From contig JAQUNT010000104.1 of the NCBI GenBank assembly GCA_028717525.1, positions 1 to 7,311 of the forward strand: a DNA stretch of 7,311 nucleotides. The letters are read 5' to 3'. The stretch's first letter is position 1, and every line of letters starts with the position of its first letter. Source of the DNA: Elusimicrobiota bacterium (GTDB taxonomy: Bacteria; Elusimicrobiota; Elusimicrobia; UBA1565; UBA9628). The translations under genes were made by a program, and so were the position numbers. Below, one piece after another: positions 1 through 5,617 of this stretch. Below the pieces are notes generated by a model. It saw nothing but the letters and a program-made list of their open reading frames with translations, had not been told where the DNA came from and ran no database searches.

Positions 1-972
1 CAACGCCGCCCAGATCTCCGCCTGGTCCGGGTGCCGCGTGGTCAGGCCCAAGAGCAGCTCCTCGGCCCGGCCGACCTCGCCTTGCCGCACCAAGGCTTGG
101 CTGAGCCCCTGCAGGGCGCCGAGCGCGCCGTAGTCAACGGCCACCGCCCGGGCGAAGGCGGCCTGGGCCAGAGCCCATTGCCGGCGCCGCAGATGATGGT
201 GGCCCCAGGCGGTCAGCGAATCAGCGTCCGCGCAAGGCAAAGACCGGGCCAGCGCCAAGAAGCGCCGGGCCTGCTCCGGATGGCCGCGGAGCGACTCCAG
301 CTCCTCCAAAGCCAGGGCCGTGCGCGCCTCGCGCGGAGCCAGCCGGGCGGCCTCGCGCAAGAGCGCCTCCGCGGCGCGGGCCCTGCCCCCATGGAGCAGG
401 CGGCGGCCCTGGCGCAGGTGGTTCAGCCATTGCGGCAGGTCCGGCCGCCGCGCCGCCGGACGGCCCGGCGGGTCCGGAAGAGGCAACTCCCGCAGGGCCG
501 CCTCCTGCCGGCGCCGGGCCGCTCCCATCCAGGCCAAGGAGAGGAACCGGAACGCTCGGGAACGCCGGAACAGGAAGTTCTCGCGGTACGGCGCGCCGTC
601 CAGGTAAGCCACCCCCCGGTCGTTGTTGCCGATCATGGCCGCCACGAAATCGGGGCGGTAGCGGTCGAGGTTCTCCTCCAGGCGGGAGAGCACGTAGCTG
701 CTGTTCGTAGCGCCCCGGCCTTCGTCGATGACGCTGAACTCGGGGCCGGGGCTGCGCGCGTTGAGGATCTCCTCCAGAGGCCGGGGATAGCGGCCCGCGG
801 TCAAGGAATCTCCCACGCACAGAACGCGATAGGTCCCGGAGCGCCCGGCGCGCTCCCGGGTGCGCAGCCAGGTGGCCGCAGACGCCGTCCAGAGCGCCGC
901 GCGCAGCCCCGCTTCGAGGAGCAGTCCCGCGGCCAGAGTCCCCGCGACCAGGACCAGCAGGCGTCTCTTCAG
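1..972 (-). CDS. SGNH/GDSL hydrolase with TPR repeats, membrane-anchored, C-terminus cut by window edge
   Basis: Reading the minus strand from 972 gives 324 open codons up to the window edge. Residues 1-28 form a basic start plus a hydrophobic stretch, a signal peptide or membrane anchor. The SGNH fold follows: block I GDSL at residues 54-57 (Ser56 the expected nucleophile), block II Gly at 85/87 in DEGRGATN, and block III GNND at 115-118. These are hallmarks of esterases and acyl-hydrolases acting on envelope glycans, lipids or acylated polymers. From about residue 182 to the edge the sequence becomes Ala/Leu/Arg-rich helical repeats resembling TPRs. The block V DxxH that completes the catalytic triad is not in the window and should lie beyond the TPRs. 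No ATG, GTG or TTG lies between the upstream in-frame stop (991-993) and the GDSL motif; CTG at 970-972, preceded by GGAGGG, is the only start giving a sensible N-terminus. It follows the HAD gene after 1 nt. The substrate is unknown; the family call is confident. Confidence 0.85.
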   Translation of the reverse strand, partial: MKRRLLVLVAGTLAAGLLLEAGLRAALWTASAATWLRTRERAGRSGTYRVLCVGDSLTAGRYPRPLEEILNARSPGPEFSVIDEGRGATNSSYVLSRLEENLDRYRPDFVAAMIGNNDRGVAYLDGAPYRENFLFRRSRAFRFLSLAWMGAARRRQEAALRELPLPDPPGRPAARRPDLPQWLNHLRQGRRLLHGGRARAAEALLREAARLAPREARTALALEELESLRGHPEQARRFLALARSLPCADADSLTAWGHHHLRRRQWALAQAAFARAVAVDYGALGALQGLSQALVRQGEVGRAEELLLGLTTRHPDQAEIWAAL

Positions 973-973
973 G

Positions 974-1633
974 TCAACCCTCCAACAGGTCTAGCAGCTC
1001 CTGCGGCCTGCGGATGAGGACCCGCGCGCCGTAACGCCGCAGCTCCTCGGCGTCCCGGAAGCCCCACAAGGCCCCCACCGGGAACATGCCCGCGGCCTGG
1101 GCCGCCTTCATGTCCACGCCGGTGTCTCCCAGGTAGAGGACCGAGCCGGGCCGCACTGCCATGGCCCGGGCCGCGGCCAAGGGCCCGGCCGGGTCGGGCT
1201 TGAGCGGGACCTGGGTGCGCGCGCCGCGCACCGCCGCGAAGCGCCAGCGCGGCAGGAGTTCCCGCACGCAAGCTTCGGTGAAGCGCTGGGGCTTGTTGGA
1301 CACCACGGCCATGGGCAGTCCCCGCAGGGCCAAGGCGTCGAGCATCCGGGCCACGCCCGGATACGGCCGCGTCTCGTCCTGGCCGTGCTCCTCGTAGAGT
1401 TCCTCGAAGCGCCGGGCCCGCGCCTTAAGCCCTGGCCCGCGCAGGGCCCGGGCCGGGAAGGCGCGCTTGAGGAGCTCGGTCAGGCCGTCGCCCACGAAAT
1501 GCTTGTAGGCCTCCTTCGGGTGGGGCGGCAGGCCCAGCTCGGCGCGCACCACGTTCGCGCAGCTCGCGATGTCAGCGAGCGTGTCGAGCAAAGTCCCGTC
1601 CAGGTCGAAGAGTACGGCCTTCAGGGCGGCCAA
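974..1633 (-). CDS. HAD-superfamily phosphatase, phosphoglycolate phosphatase-like
   Basis: This is a 219-aa HAD hydrolase with all four catalytic motifs: motif I DLDGT with nucleophile Asp10 and acid/base Asp12, motif II Ser112 in VVSNK, motif III Lys145 in LKPDP, and motif IV GDTGVD with Asp170 and Asp174. Residues about 17-85 form a helical C1 cap. Length, cap and the C-terminal WGFRDAEEL segment match the Gph/PGP group, which dephosphorylates 2-phosphoglycolate (from DNA 3'-end repair or oxygenase activity) in the cytoplasm. Related HADs hydrolyse other small phosphates, so the substrate is not certain. The chosen start is TTG at 1631-1633; there is no ATG near motif I and no clear Shine-Dalgarno site. 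The gene begins 3 nt after the stop of the 119-aa membrane protein gene and in the same frame, so translation may depend on reinitiation. It is followed after 1 nt by the SGNH-TPR gene. Confidence 0.9.
   Translation of the reverse strand: MAALKAVLFDLDGTLLDTLADIASCANVVRAELGLPPHPKEAYKHFVGDGLTELLKRAFPARALRGPGLKARARRFEELYEEHGQDETRPYPGVARMLDALALRGLPMAVVSNKPQRFTEACVRELLPRWRFAAVRGARTQVPLKPDPAGPLAAARAMAVRPGSVLYLGDTGVDMKAAQAAGMFPVGALWGFRDAEELRRYGARVLIRRPQELLDLLEG
978..983 (-). promoter_or_regulatory. Shine-Dalgarno site GGAGGG supporting a CTG start
   Basis: On the minus strand GGAGGG (983 down to 978) lies 5 nt before the CTG at 972-970. It sits inside the last codons and stop of the upstream HAD gene. 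Its strength and spacing are what decide the unusual CTG start of the SGNH-TPR gene. Confidence 0.65.
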
Positions 1634-1636
1634 GGG

Positions 1637-1996
1637 CTAGCGGGCGGGAACGCCGGGCTTGGCGGCTTCCACCATGACGCGCCGGCCCGAGAAGACCGCG
1701 CGGCCCGAGGTCGGCCGCGGGGGCAGGACCCGCCGCAGAGGGCTGAGCGTCGAGGGAACGCCCGCCGCGCGGCTCAAGGCCGAGGCCCCGGCGGCCGCGA
1801 ACCAGCCGCTTGCGGCCACGGGCAGGGCCGGCGAGGCCACGGCGTCGCGCATGCCGTCGTCCGATACGGCGGAGATCGCCGTTGCGGCCGAGAGCGTGGG
1901 GGTGAGGTTCATCTGAGTGACCGCCCAACCGACCGCCAGGACCAGTACCGCGGCGCCTATGAAGACCCGGGTCACGGAAGGGGAATCCAAGTCCAT
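1637..1996 (-). CDS. 119-aa single-pass membrane protein, function unknown
   Basis: I do not recognise this protein. ATG at 1994-1996 opens 119 codons ending in TAG at 1637-1639. Residues about 10-28 are a hydrophobic segment preceded by an acidic N-terminus with one Arg. The rest is low-complexity, rich in Ala, Ser, Pro and Val, becoming basic near the end (several Arg, Lys114), with no recognisable domain or Cys. It is most likely an inner-membrane-anchored protein with a disordered tail. No Shine-Dalgarno site precedes the ATG; instead a perfect TATAAT ends 6 nt upstream, which suggests a leaderless mRNA. It is the first gene of the leftward unit with the HAD phosphatase and SGNH-TPR genes. 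The frame can be extended upstream into the antisense of the aldehyde dehydrogenase gene, but that extension is not credible as protein. The low complexity leaves some doubt that it is a real gene. Confidence 0.55.
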   Translation of the reverse strand: MDLDSPSVTRVFIGAAVLVLAVGWAVTQMNLTPTLSAATAISAVSDDGMRDAVASPALPVAASGWFAAAGASALSRAAGVPSTLSPLRRVLPPRPTSGRAVFSGRRVMVEAAKPGVPAR

Positions 1997-2002
1997 GACC
2001 AG

Positions 2003-2008
2003 ATTATA
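2003..2008 (-). promoter_or_regulatory. -10 box TATAAT for the leftward membrane protein-HAD-SGNH unit
   Basis: The minus strand reads a perfect sigma70 -10 hexamer TATAAT from 2008 to 2003, rare by chance in such GC-rich DNA. The last T is 6 nt from the A of the ATG at 1996, so the expected transcription start falls on or next to the start codon. The -35 at normal spacing is weak (TTCTGC at 2026-2031 with 17 bp spacing). No extended -10 TGn is present. Confidence 0.55.
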
Positions 2009-2042
2009 GGACGCGCCCGGCGCCGGCAGAAGGGTCCAAAGT

Positions 2043-2056
2043 CCCAGGGTCCTGGG
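2043..2056. repeat. Palindrome CCCAGG-GT-CCTGGG in the divergent intergenic region
   Basis: A perfect 6-bp inverted repeat with a 2-bp centre lies between the two divergent genes. GGGTCC also recurs as a direct repeat at 2032-2037, 2047-2052 and 2054-2059. If the promoter calls are right, this DNA is upstream of both transcription starts, so it would act as protein-binding DNA rather than an RNA hairpin. Confidence 0.5.
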
Positions 2057-2072
2057 TCCTGTCTTGACCCTG
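2045..2072. repeat. 7-bp inverted repeat overlapping the -35 box, possible operator
   Basis: CAGGGTC at 2045-2051 is the exact reverse complement of GACCCTG at 2066-2072. The arm centres are 21 bp apart, about two helical turns, as expected for a dimeric regulator binding one face. The right arm overlaps the TTGACC -35 box at 2064-2069, so binding would be expected to repress the aldehyde dehydrogenase promoter. The left arm is shared with the neighbouring palindrome. No regulator gene is in the window, so its partner is unknown. Confidence 0.4.
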
Positions 2073-2093
2073 CCGGACGTTTTTGGGGATACT
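2064..2093 (+). promoter_or_regulatory. Putative sigma70-type promoter of the aldehyde dehydrogenase gene
   Basis: TTGACC at 2064-2069 (5 of 6 with TTGACA) is followed after 18 bp by GATACT at 2088-2093 (4 of 6 with TATAAT). Transcription would start near 2100, leaving a leader of about 20 nt that contains the Shine-Dalgarno site. The -35 box lies inside the inverted repeat described for 2045-2072. Confidence 0.45.
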
Positions 2094-2110
2094 TGGGATA
2101 GGCGTTGCCA

Positions 2111-2118
2111 GGGAGGAG
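2111..2118 (+). promoter_or_regulatory. Shine-Dalgarno site for the aldehyde dehydrogenase
   Basis: GGGAGGAG ends 2 nt before the ATG at 2121; the core GGAGG at 2112-2116 leaves a 4-nt spacer. It supports the ATG over an upstream in-frame TTG at 2064, which would add 19 residues unlike the family and would sit in the promoter's -35 box. Confidence 0.7.
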
Positions 2119-2120
2119 CG

Positions 2121-3551
2121 ATGAACGCGAAGATCCTGCCGGTGATCAACCCAGCCACCGAGGAAGCCGTAGGCGAGATCCCCAACCAGGGGGCCCGGGA
2201 GGTCTCCGCCGCGGCGGCCCGGGCGCGCGCGGCTTTCCCCGGCTGGCGCCGGACCCCGGCGCACGAGCGCGCCGAGCTCCTGCAGCGCGTGGCCAGGGGC
2301 CTGCGCGAAAAAAGCGAGGACCTGGCGGTCCTGCTCACCAAGGAAGGCGGCAAGCCCCTGCGCGAGAACCGCGACGAGGTGGGCTGGTGCGCCTCGGCTT
2401 TCGACTACTACGCCGGCCTCTGCCGCGCCGAACGCGGCCGGGTCATCCCCTCCATCGAGGCCAGCCAGCTGGCCTTGGTGCTCCACGAGCCCTACGGAGT
2501 GGTGGGCGCCATCGTGCCCTGGAACTACCCTCTCCTGCTGGCGGCCTGGAAGCTGGCCCCCGCTCTCGCGGCCGGCAACACCGTGGTCTTGAAGCCCCCC
2601 CGGCAGACCCCCCTCTCCACCGTGGCCTGCCGGGAGGTCTACGCCTGCCTGCCCGAAGGGGTGGTGGAGATCGTCACCGGCGCGGGCGTGCCCACGGGCG
2701 AGGCCTTGGTGCGCGACCCGGGCACGGACCTCATCGCGTTCACCGGGTCTCTGGAGATGGGCCGACGGGTGGCCGCGGCCTGCGCGCAGACGGTCAAGAA
2801 GACGCACCTGGAGCTGGGCGGCAAGGACGCCTTCGTGGTCTGCGAGGACTCGGATCTGGCGACCGCGGTCAAGGCCGTGGCCTGGGCCGCCTTCCTCAAC
2901 ACCGGACAGGTCTGCACCTCGACCGAGCGGGTCTACGTGCACCGCAGCATCCACCGGGAGTTCCTGGAGCGCCTTGAGGCCTTCACGAAGAGCCTGCGCG
3001 TGGGCGACGGCATGGACCCCGGGACCGACGTGGGGCCGCTCATCGACGCGGCGGGCCGCAAGAAGGCCGAGGCGCACGTGGCCCAGGCCCTGCGGCGCGG
3101 GGCCAAGCTGGTCTGCGGCGGGCGCCGGCCGCCCGGGCTCAAGAAGGGCTTCTTCTACGAGCCCACGGTGCTCTCCGGAGTAGACCACGGCATGGCCGTG
3201 ATGCGCGAGGAGACCTTCGGCCCGGTCTGCCCGGTCATGCCCTACCGGGACTTCGACGAGGCCGTGCGCCTGGTCAACGACTCGCCCTACGGCCTGGGCG
3301 CCAACCTCTACACCCGCGACTCCCGGCGGGTCAAGCGCTTCTTCGAGGAGGTGGCGGCCGGGACCATCTGGGTCAACGACCCCCTGACCGACAACGACGC
3401 GGGCCCCTTCGGCGGCTGCAAGGCCAGCGGGGCCTCGCGCGAGCTGGGCGAGGAGGGCCTGCGCGAGTTCCAGCAGGCCAAGCACGTACACTGGGACTTC
3501 GAGCAAAAGGCCAAGCCCTGGTGGTACCCCTACGGGGCGCAGAGCAAGTAG
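2121..3551 (+). CDS. NAD(P)-dependent aldehyde dehydrogenase (ALDH superfamily)
   Basis: This 476-aa cytoplasmic enzyme is a full-length ALDH that oxidises an aldehyde to a carboxylate. Visible motifs are the oxyanion Asn135 in PWNYP, the cofactor Lys158 in VVLKPP, the Rossmann FTGS at 207-210, the general base Glu231 in LELGGKD, the nucleophile Cys265 in NTGQVCTST, and Glu364/Phe366 in EETFGP, which bind the nicotinamide ribose. The C-terminal oligomerisation segment with PFGG at 429-432 and the ending KPWWYPY are intact. Overall it resembles broad-specificity ALDHs near the betaine/aminoaldehyde group, but the substrate cannot be named from sequence. Arg161 takes the place of the Glu that usually binds the adenine ribose (Glu195 of ALDH2), hinting at NADP+ use. 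It is a single-gene unit with its own promoter and a clear Shine-Dalgarno site. It converges on the zinc-PLC-like gene with a single base between the stop codons. Confidence 0.95.
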   Translation: MNAKILPVINPATEEAVGEIPNQGAREVSAAAARARAAFPGWRRTPAHERAELLQRVARGLREKSEDLAVLLTKEGGKPLRENRDEVGWCASAFDYYAGLCRAERGRVIPSIEASQLALVLHEPYGVVGAIVPWNYPLLLAAWKLAPALAAGNTVVLKPPRQTPLSTVACREVYACLPEGVVEIVTGAGVPTGEALVRDPGTDLIAFTGSLEMGRRVAAACAQTVKKTHLELGGKDAFVVCEDSDLATAVKAVAWAAFLNTGQVCTSTERVYVHRSIHREFLERLEAFTKSLRVGDGMDPGTDVGPLIDAAGRKKAEAHVAQALRRGAKLVCGGRRPPGLKKGFFYEPTVLSGVDHGMAVMREETFGPVCPVMPYRDFDEAVRLVNDSPYGLGANLYTRDSRRVKRFFEEVAAGTIWVNDPLTDNDAGPFGGCKASGASRELGEEGLREFQQAKHVHWDFEQKAKPWWYPYGAQSK

Positions 3552-3552
3552 G

Positions 3553-5286
3553 CTAGAAGAGCAGGTCGATCTCGGCGTAGAAATTGTAGGCGGGCTTCTC
3601 CCCGACCATGTAGTTGGGGTTGAACACGAACTTCAGCGGCAGGATGAGCTGGAGCGGGATCATGGCCCATCTCGGCAGACTGTAGTTGTCCAGGCCGAGG
3701 AGCGGGCCCAGCTGCAGCCCCACCGCCGGGCTCACCATGAGGTGCCCATGGTTGCCGCCGCTGTGGATGCCGGTCTCCAGGTAGGAGTAGACCCCGAAGT
3801 ACTTCTTGCGGGAGACCCACACGTCGCAGTTGTAGCTGCCGCCGACCTTGTACTGCTCGATGCTGCCCTCGGAGCGCTTGGCCGCGAGGTTGAAGGAGCC
3901 GGTGTAGCCCACCCACTGGTCCACGGACCCGGTCTTGTCCGGCCGGTCGTGGTAGTTGTTCCAGGCGCTCATGTTCAGGCGCGCGCCGTACAGGTCCCGG
4001 GGGGTTTCGCCCCACAGGTTGTAGGTGCCCAGGTTGACCATGACCGAGTTGGCGACCCGGGTGCGGATGAAGTTCCGCTGCGGCAGCAGGGCGTTGACCT
4101 TCTTGAACTGCTCCACCTTCTGCGGCGCGAGCTTGTACATCTCCAGGTCGCTGCCGAACGGGATGGGCATCATGGAGACCGGCTTGAAATTGGAGATGAA
4201 GAAGTCCTGGAGCTTGTCGTTGTCGTCCGGGACCCGGGCGATGATGTCGTCCGGGTCGCCGCGCCGGGCCTTCTCGTAGGCCCGCCAGACCTCGAGCAAG
4301 GACTGCGTCACCGCCGCGGTGACCTTGGCCGCGGCCTCGGGCATCTCCCGCCAGGCCAGGTTGTCGTAGGTGCCCGCGGTCTTCCAGCGCTTGCCGGCCT
4401 GGAAGAGCATGTGGTCGCCGGAGGTCTTCCAGACCTCCCCGTCGAGGCTCATCACCTCGACGCCGATCCTGTTATAGAAGTCGTGGAGGGCCTTGTTGTT
4501 GATGATCCCGCCGAACACGGTGCGGTTGACCACCAGGTGCCCGGTGGCGAAGCCGTCCTCCAGGAAGTGGTCCGCGAAGCCGTTGTACATGAAGGCGTAG
4601 GACAGGTAGGTGGCGGACCGGGCCTTGTCGCTGGCCGCGCATTTGCCGGCTTCCTGGGCGAGATGGATGGCGAAGGCGTGCAAAGTCAGGTATTCCCGCA
4701 GCAGGTTCGCGGAGTCGAGCTCGCGGAACACGGCCGCGCCGTCCTTGGGGGACTTGAGCAGCTCCAGGTCCGATTTGTCGAACTCCCGGATATGGTCCTC
4801 CAGGGTGTCCGCGTAGTCCACGAAGTGCCCGTTGTTGATCAGGGCCATGTAGGCGAACTTGGGCTTGATCTTGATGATCTCGGAATAGGCCGGGCTGTCC
4901 TTGAAAGCCGCCATGGCCGCGTTCTGGAGGTGGATGATGGCGTTGGTGGCCGAGAACCGGTAGGAGAGGCCCTCGCTGAGGGTGAAGATGCTCTCCTCGT
5001 AGTCGCCGGAGAGGGCGTTGAGCACGCCGTAGGTGACCAGGTTCGGCGGGTTGGACAGCTTGACCAGGTAGTCCGTGCCCGTCGCCGGGTCCTGTTCGAT
5101 GCCCAGGCTCTCGGAAAGGAAGGCGCGCGCCTCGGCCGAGCTCGCAAAGACCCCCTCCTGGACCAAGGCCTGGACGAAGTTGCGCGCCGCCTTGTCGCCC
5201 ACGGCCTTGTGCTCGCTGTAGACGAAGCCGAAAGCCGCGGGGCTCGCGACGGCCAGGAGGGCGAGCGCCGCCAGGAGCCTCTTCAA
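3553..5286 (-). CDS. Exported zinc-dependent phospholipase C/P1-nuclease-like protein with C-terminal outer-membrane beta-barrel
   Basis: 577 aa. Residues 1-20 are a Sec signal peptide with likely cleavage A-F-G|F21. The mature start F21-x4-H26 matches the spacing of Trp1-x4-His6 in P1 nuclease, where the N-terminal residue binds zinc. H240-x3-D244-x5-H250 has exactly the spacing of His118/Asp122/His128 in Bacillus PC-PLC and His116/Asp120/His126 in P1. LHDFYN at 267-272 aligns with the last ligand pair (LHSVWD in P1), with Asn272 replacing the acid. Asp95 and His154 are candidates for the remaining ligands. These enzymes cleave phosphodiesters, usually phospholipids or nucleic acid. After a helical linker, residues about 405-577 show alternating aromatic/hydrophobic segments, about eight possible strands, ending in FYAEIDLLF; a terminal Phe is the usual BAM signal of outer-membrane barrels. 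The TTG start at 5284-5286 overlaps the preceding gene's stop (TTGA), implying translational coupling. The fold call is confident; catalysis and the barrel are inferred. Confidence 0.8.
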   Translation of the reverse strand: MKRLLAALALLAVASPAAFGFVYSEHKAVGDKAARNFVQALVQEGVFASSAEARAFLSESLGIEQDPATGTDYLVKLSNPPNLVTYGVLNALSGDYEESIFTLSEGLSYRFSATNAIIHLQNAAMAAFKDSPAYSEIIKIKPKFAYMALINNGHFVDYADTLEDHIREFDKSDLELLKSPKDGAAVFRELDSANLLREYLTLHAFAIHLAQEAGKCAASDKARSATYLSYAFMYNGFADHFLEDGFATGHLVVNRTVFGGIINNKALHDFYNRIGVEVMSLDGEVWKTSGDHMLFQAGKRWKTAGTYDNLAWREMPEAAAKVTAAVTQSLLEVWRAYEKARRGDPDDIIARVPDDNDKLQDFFISNFKPVSMMPIPFGSDLEMYKLAPQKVEQFKKVNALLPQRNFIRTRVANSVMVNLGTYNLWGETPRDLYGARLNMSAWNNYHDRPDKTGSVDQWVGYTGSFNLAAKRSEGSIEQYKVGGSYNCDVWVSRKKYFGVYSYLETGIHSGGNHGHLMVSPAVGLQLGPLLGLDNYSLPRWAMIPLQLILPLKFVFNPNYMVGEKPAYNFYAEIDLLF

Positions 5287-5615
5287 GGGGTCCCGGGGCG
5301 CGGCGCCTTGGGTATCAGGCCGGTGCCTTCGCAGCGGCGGTAGTCGACCACGGCCTCGATGAGCGCGGCGGCCTCGGCCGGGGCCTTCGGGGGGCAGCCC
5401 CGCACCGGAACCGCCAGGTAGTCCGAATAGGACTTGTTCCGCTCCCGGCAGTAGTCGTCCAGAGAGGAGGAGGAGACGCGCGCCAGAGGCAGTTCCACCA
5501 AGGCCTGCTCCCGGGCCTGCACGGCCTTCTGCCTGCGGGAGAGATAATAGCCCCCGACGATGGCGCCCCCGGCCACCAGCAGCGAGAGGGTCAAGGTGGT
5601 CCCTGAGCTCGCCAT
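5283..5615 (-). CDS. 110-aa membrane-anchored protein, function unknown
   Basis: I do not recognise this protein. ATG at 5613-5615 lies 2 nt after the kinase gene's stop; a GGAG about 11 nt upstream is a weak ribosome site, so coupling to the kinase is likely. Residues about 6-25 are a Gly/Leu-rich hydrophobic segment without a cleavage site, followed by Arg-Arg-x-Lys, which by the positive-inside rule suggests the C-terminal part is cytoplasmic. Residues 30-110 are soluble, with Cys56, Cys74 and Cys95, a Ser run at 48-51 and a Pro-rich tail. The three Cys would instead fit a periplasmic disulfide if the anchor were inverted. Its stop overlaps the TTG start of the PLC-barrel gene by 4 nt. Position between a kinase and an exported zinc-enzyme-like protein suggests an adaptor or kinase target, which is inference only. 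Confidence 0.75.
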   Translation of the reverse strand: MASSGTTLTLSLLVAGGAIVGGYYLSRRQKAVQAREQALVELPLARVSSSSLDDYCRERNKSYSDYLAVPVRGCPPKAPAEAAALIEAVVDYRRCEGTGLIPKAPRPGTP

Positions 5616-5617
5616 GG

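Noticed and set aside
31..1017. Open frame of 328 codons on the plus strand at the left edge
   Set aside because: It lies opposite the SGNH-TPR gene, whose GDSL and GNND motifs are clear; the plus-strand product is a Gln/Arg/Pro/Gly-rich shadow.
2043..2084. Hairpin plus TTTTT at 2080-2084 as a rho-independent terminator
   Set aside because: No plus-strand gene lies upstream of it. The T-run is 23 nt from the palindrome and 7 nt from the longer inverted repeat's end, so the geometry is poor for termination.
2064..2120. TTG at 2064 as start of the aldehyde dehydrogenase
   Set aside because: It adds 19 residues unlike the family, overlaps the predicted -35 box, and lacks a ribosome site, while ATG at 2121 has GGAGG at proper distance.
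1997..2353. Upstream extension of the 119-aa membrane protein
   Set aside because: It would run antisense through the aldehyde dehydrogenase start and the divergent promoters. The ATG at 1994-1996 is followed directly by a sensible N-terminus and membrane segment.
2004..3506. Open frame of 500 codons on the minus strand opposite the aldehyde dehydrogenase
   Set aside because: The plus-strand aldehyde dehydrogenase is unmistakable, and the antisense translation has low-complexity Gly/Ala/His content and no recognisable domain.
3742..5343. Open frame of 533 codons on the plus strand opposite the PLC-barrel gene
   Set aside because: It mirrors a real gene with signal peptide and zinc motifs. 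Its translation is Val/Gly/Asp/His-rich with no domain, as expected from GC-biased third positions on the other strand.
5461..5482. GAG/GGA-rich run in the 110-aa gene as a microsatellite for phase variation
   Set aside because: Only about four in-frame trinucleotide units encoding Ser; length changes would not shift the frame, so phase variation is not supported.
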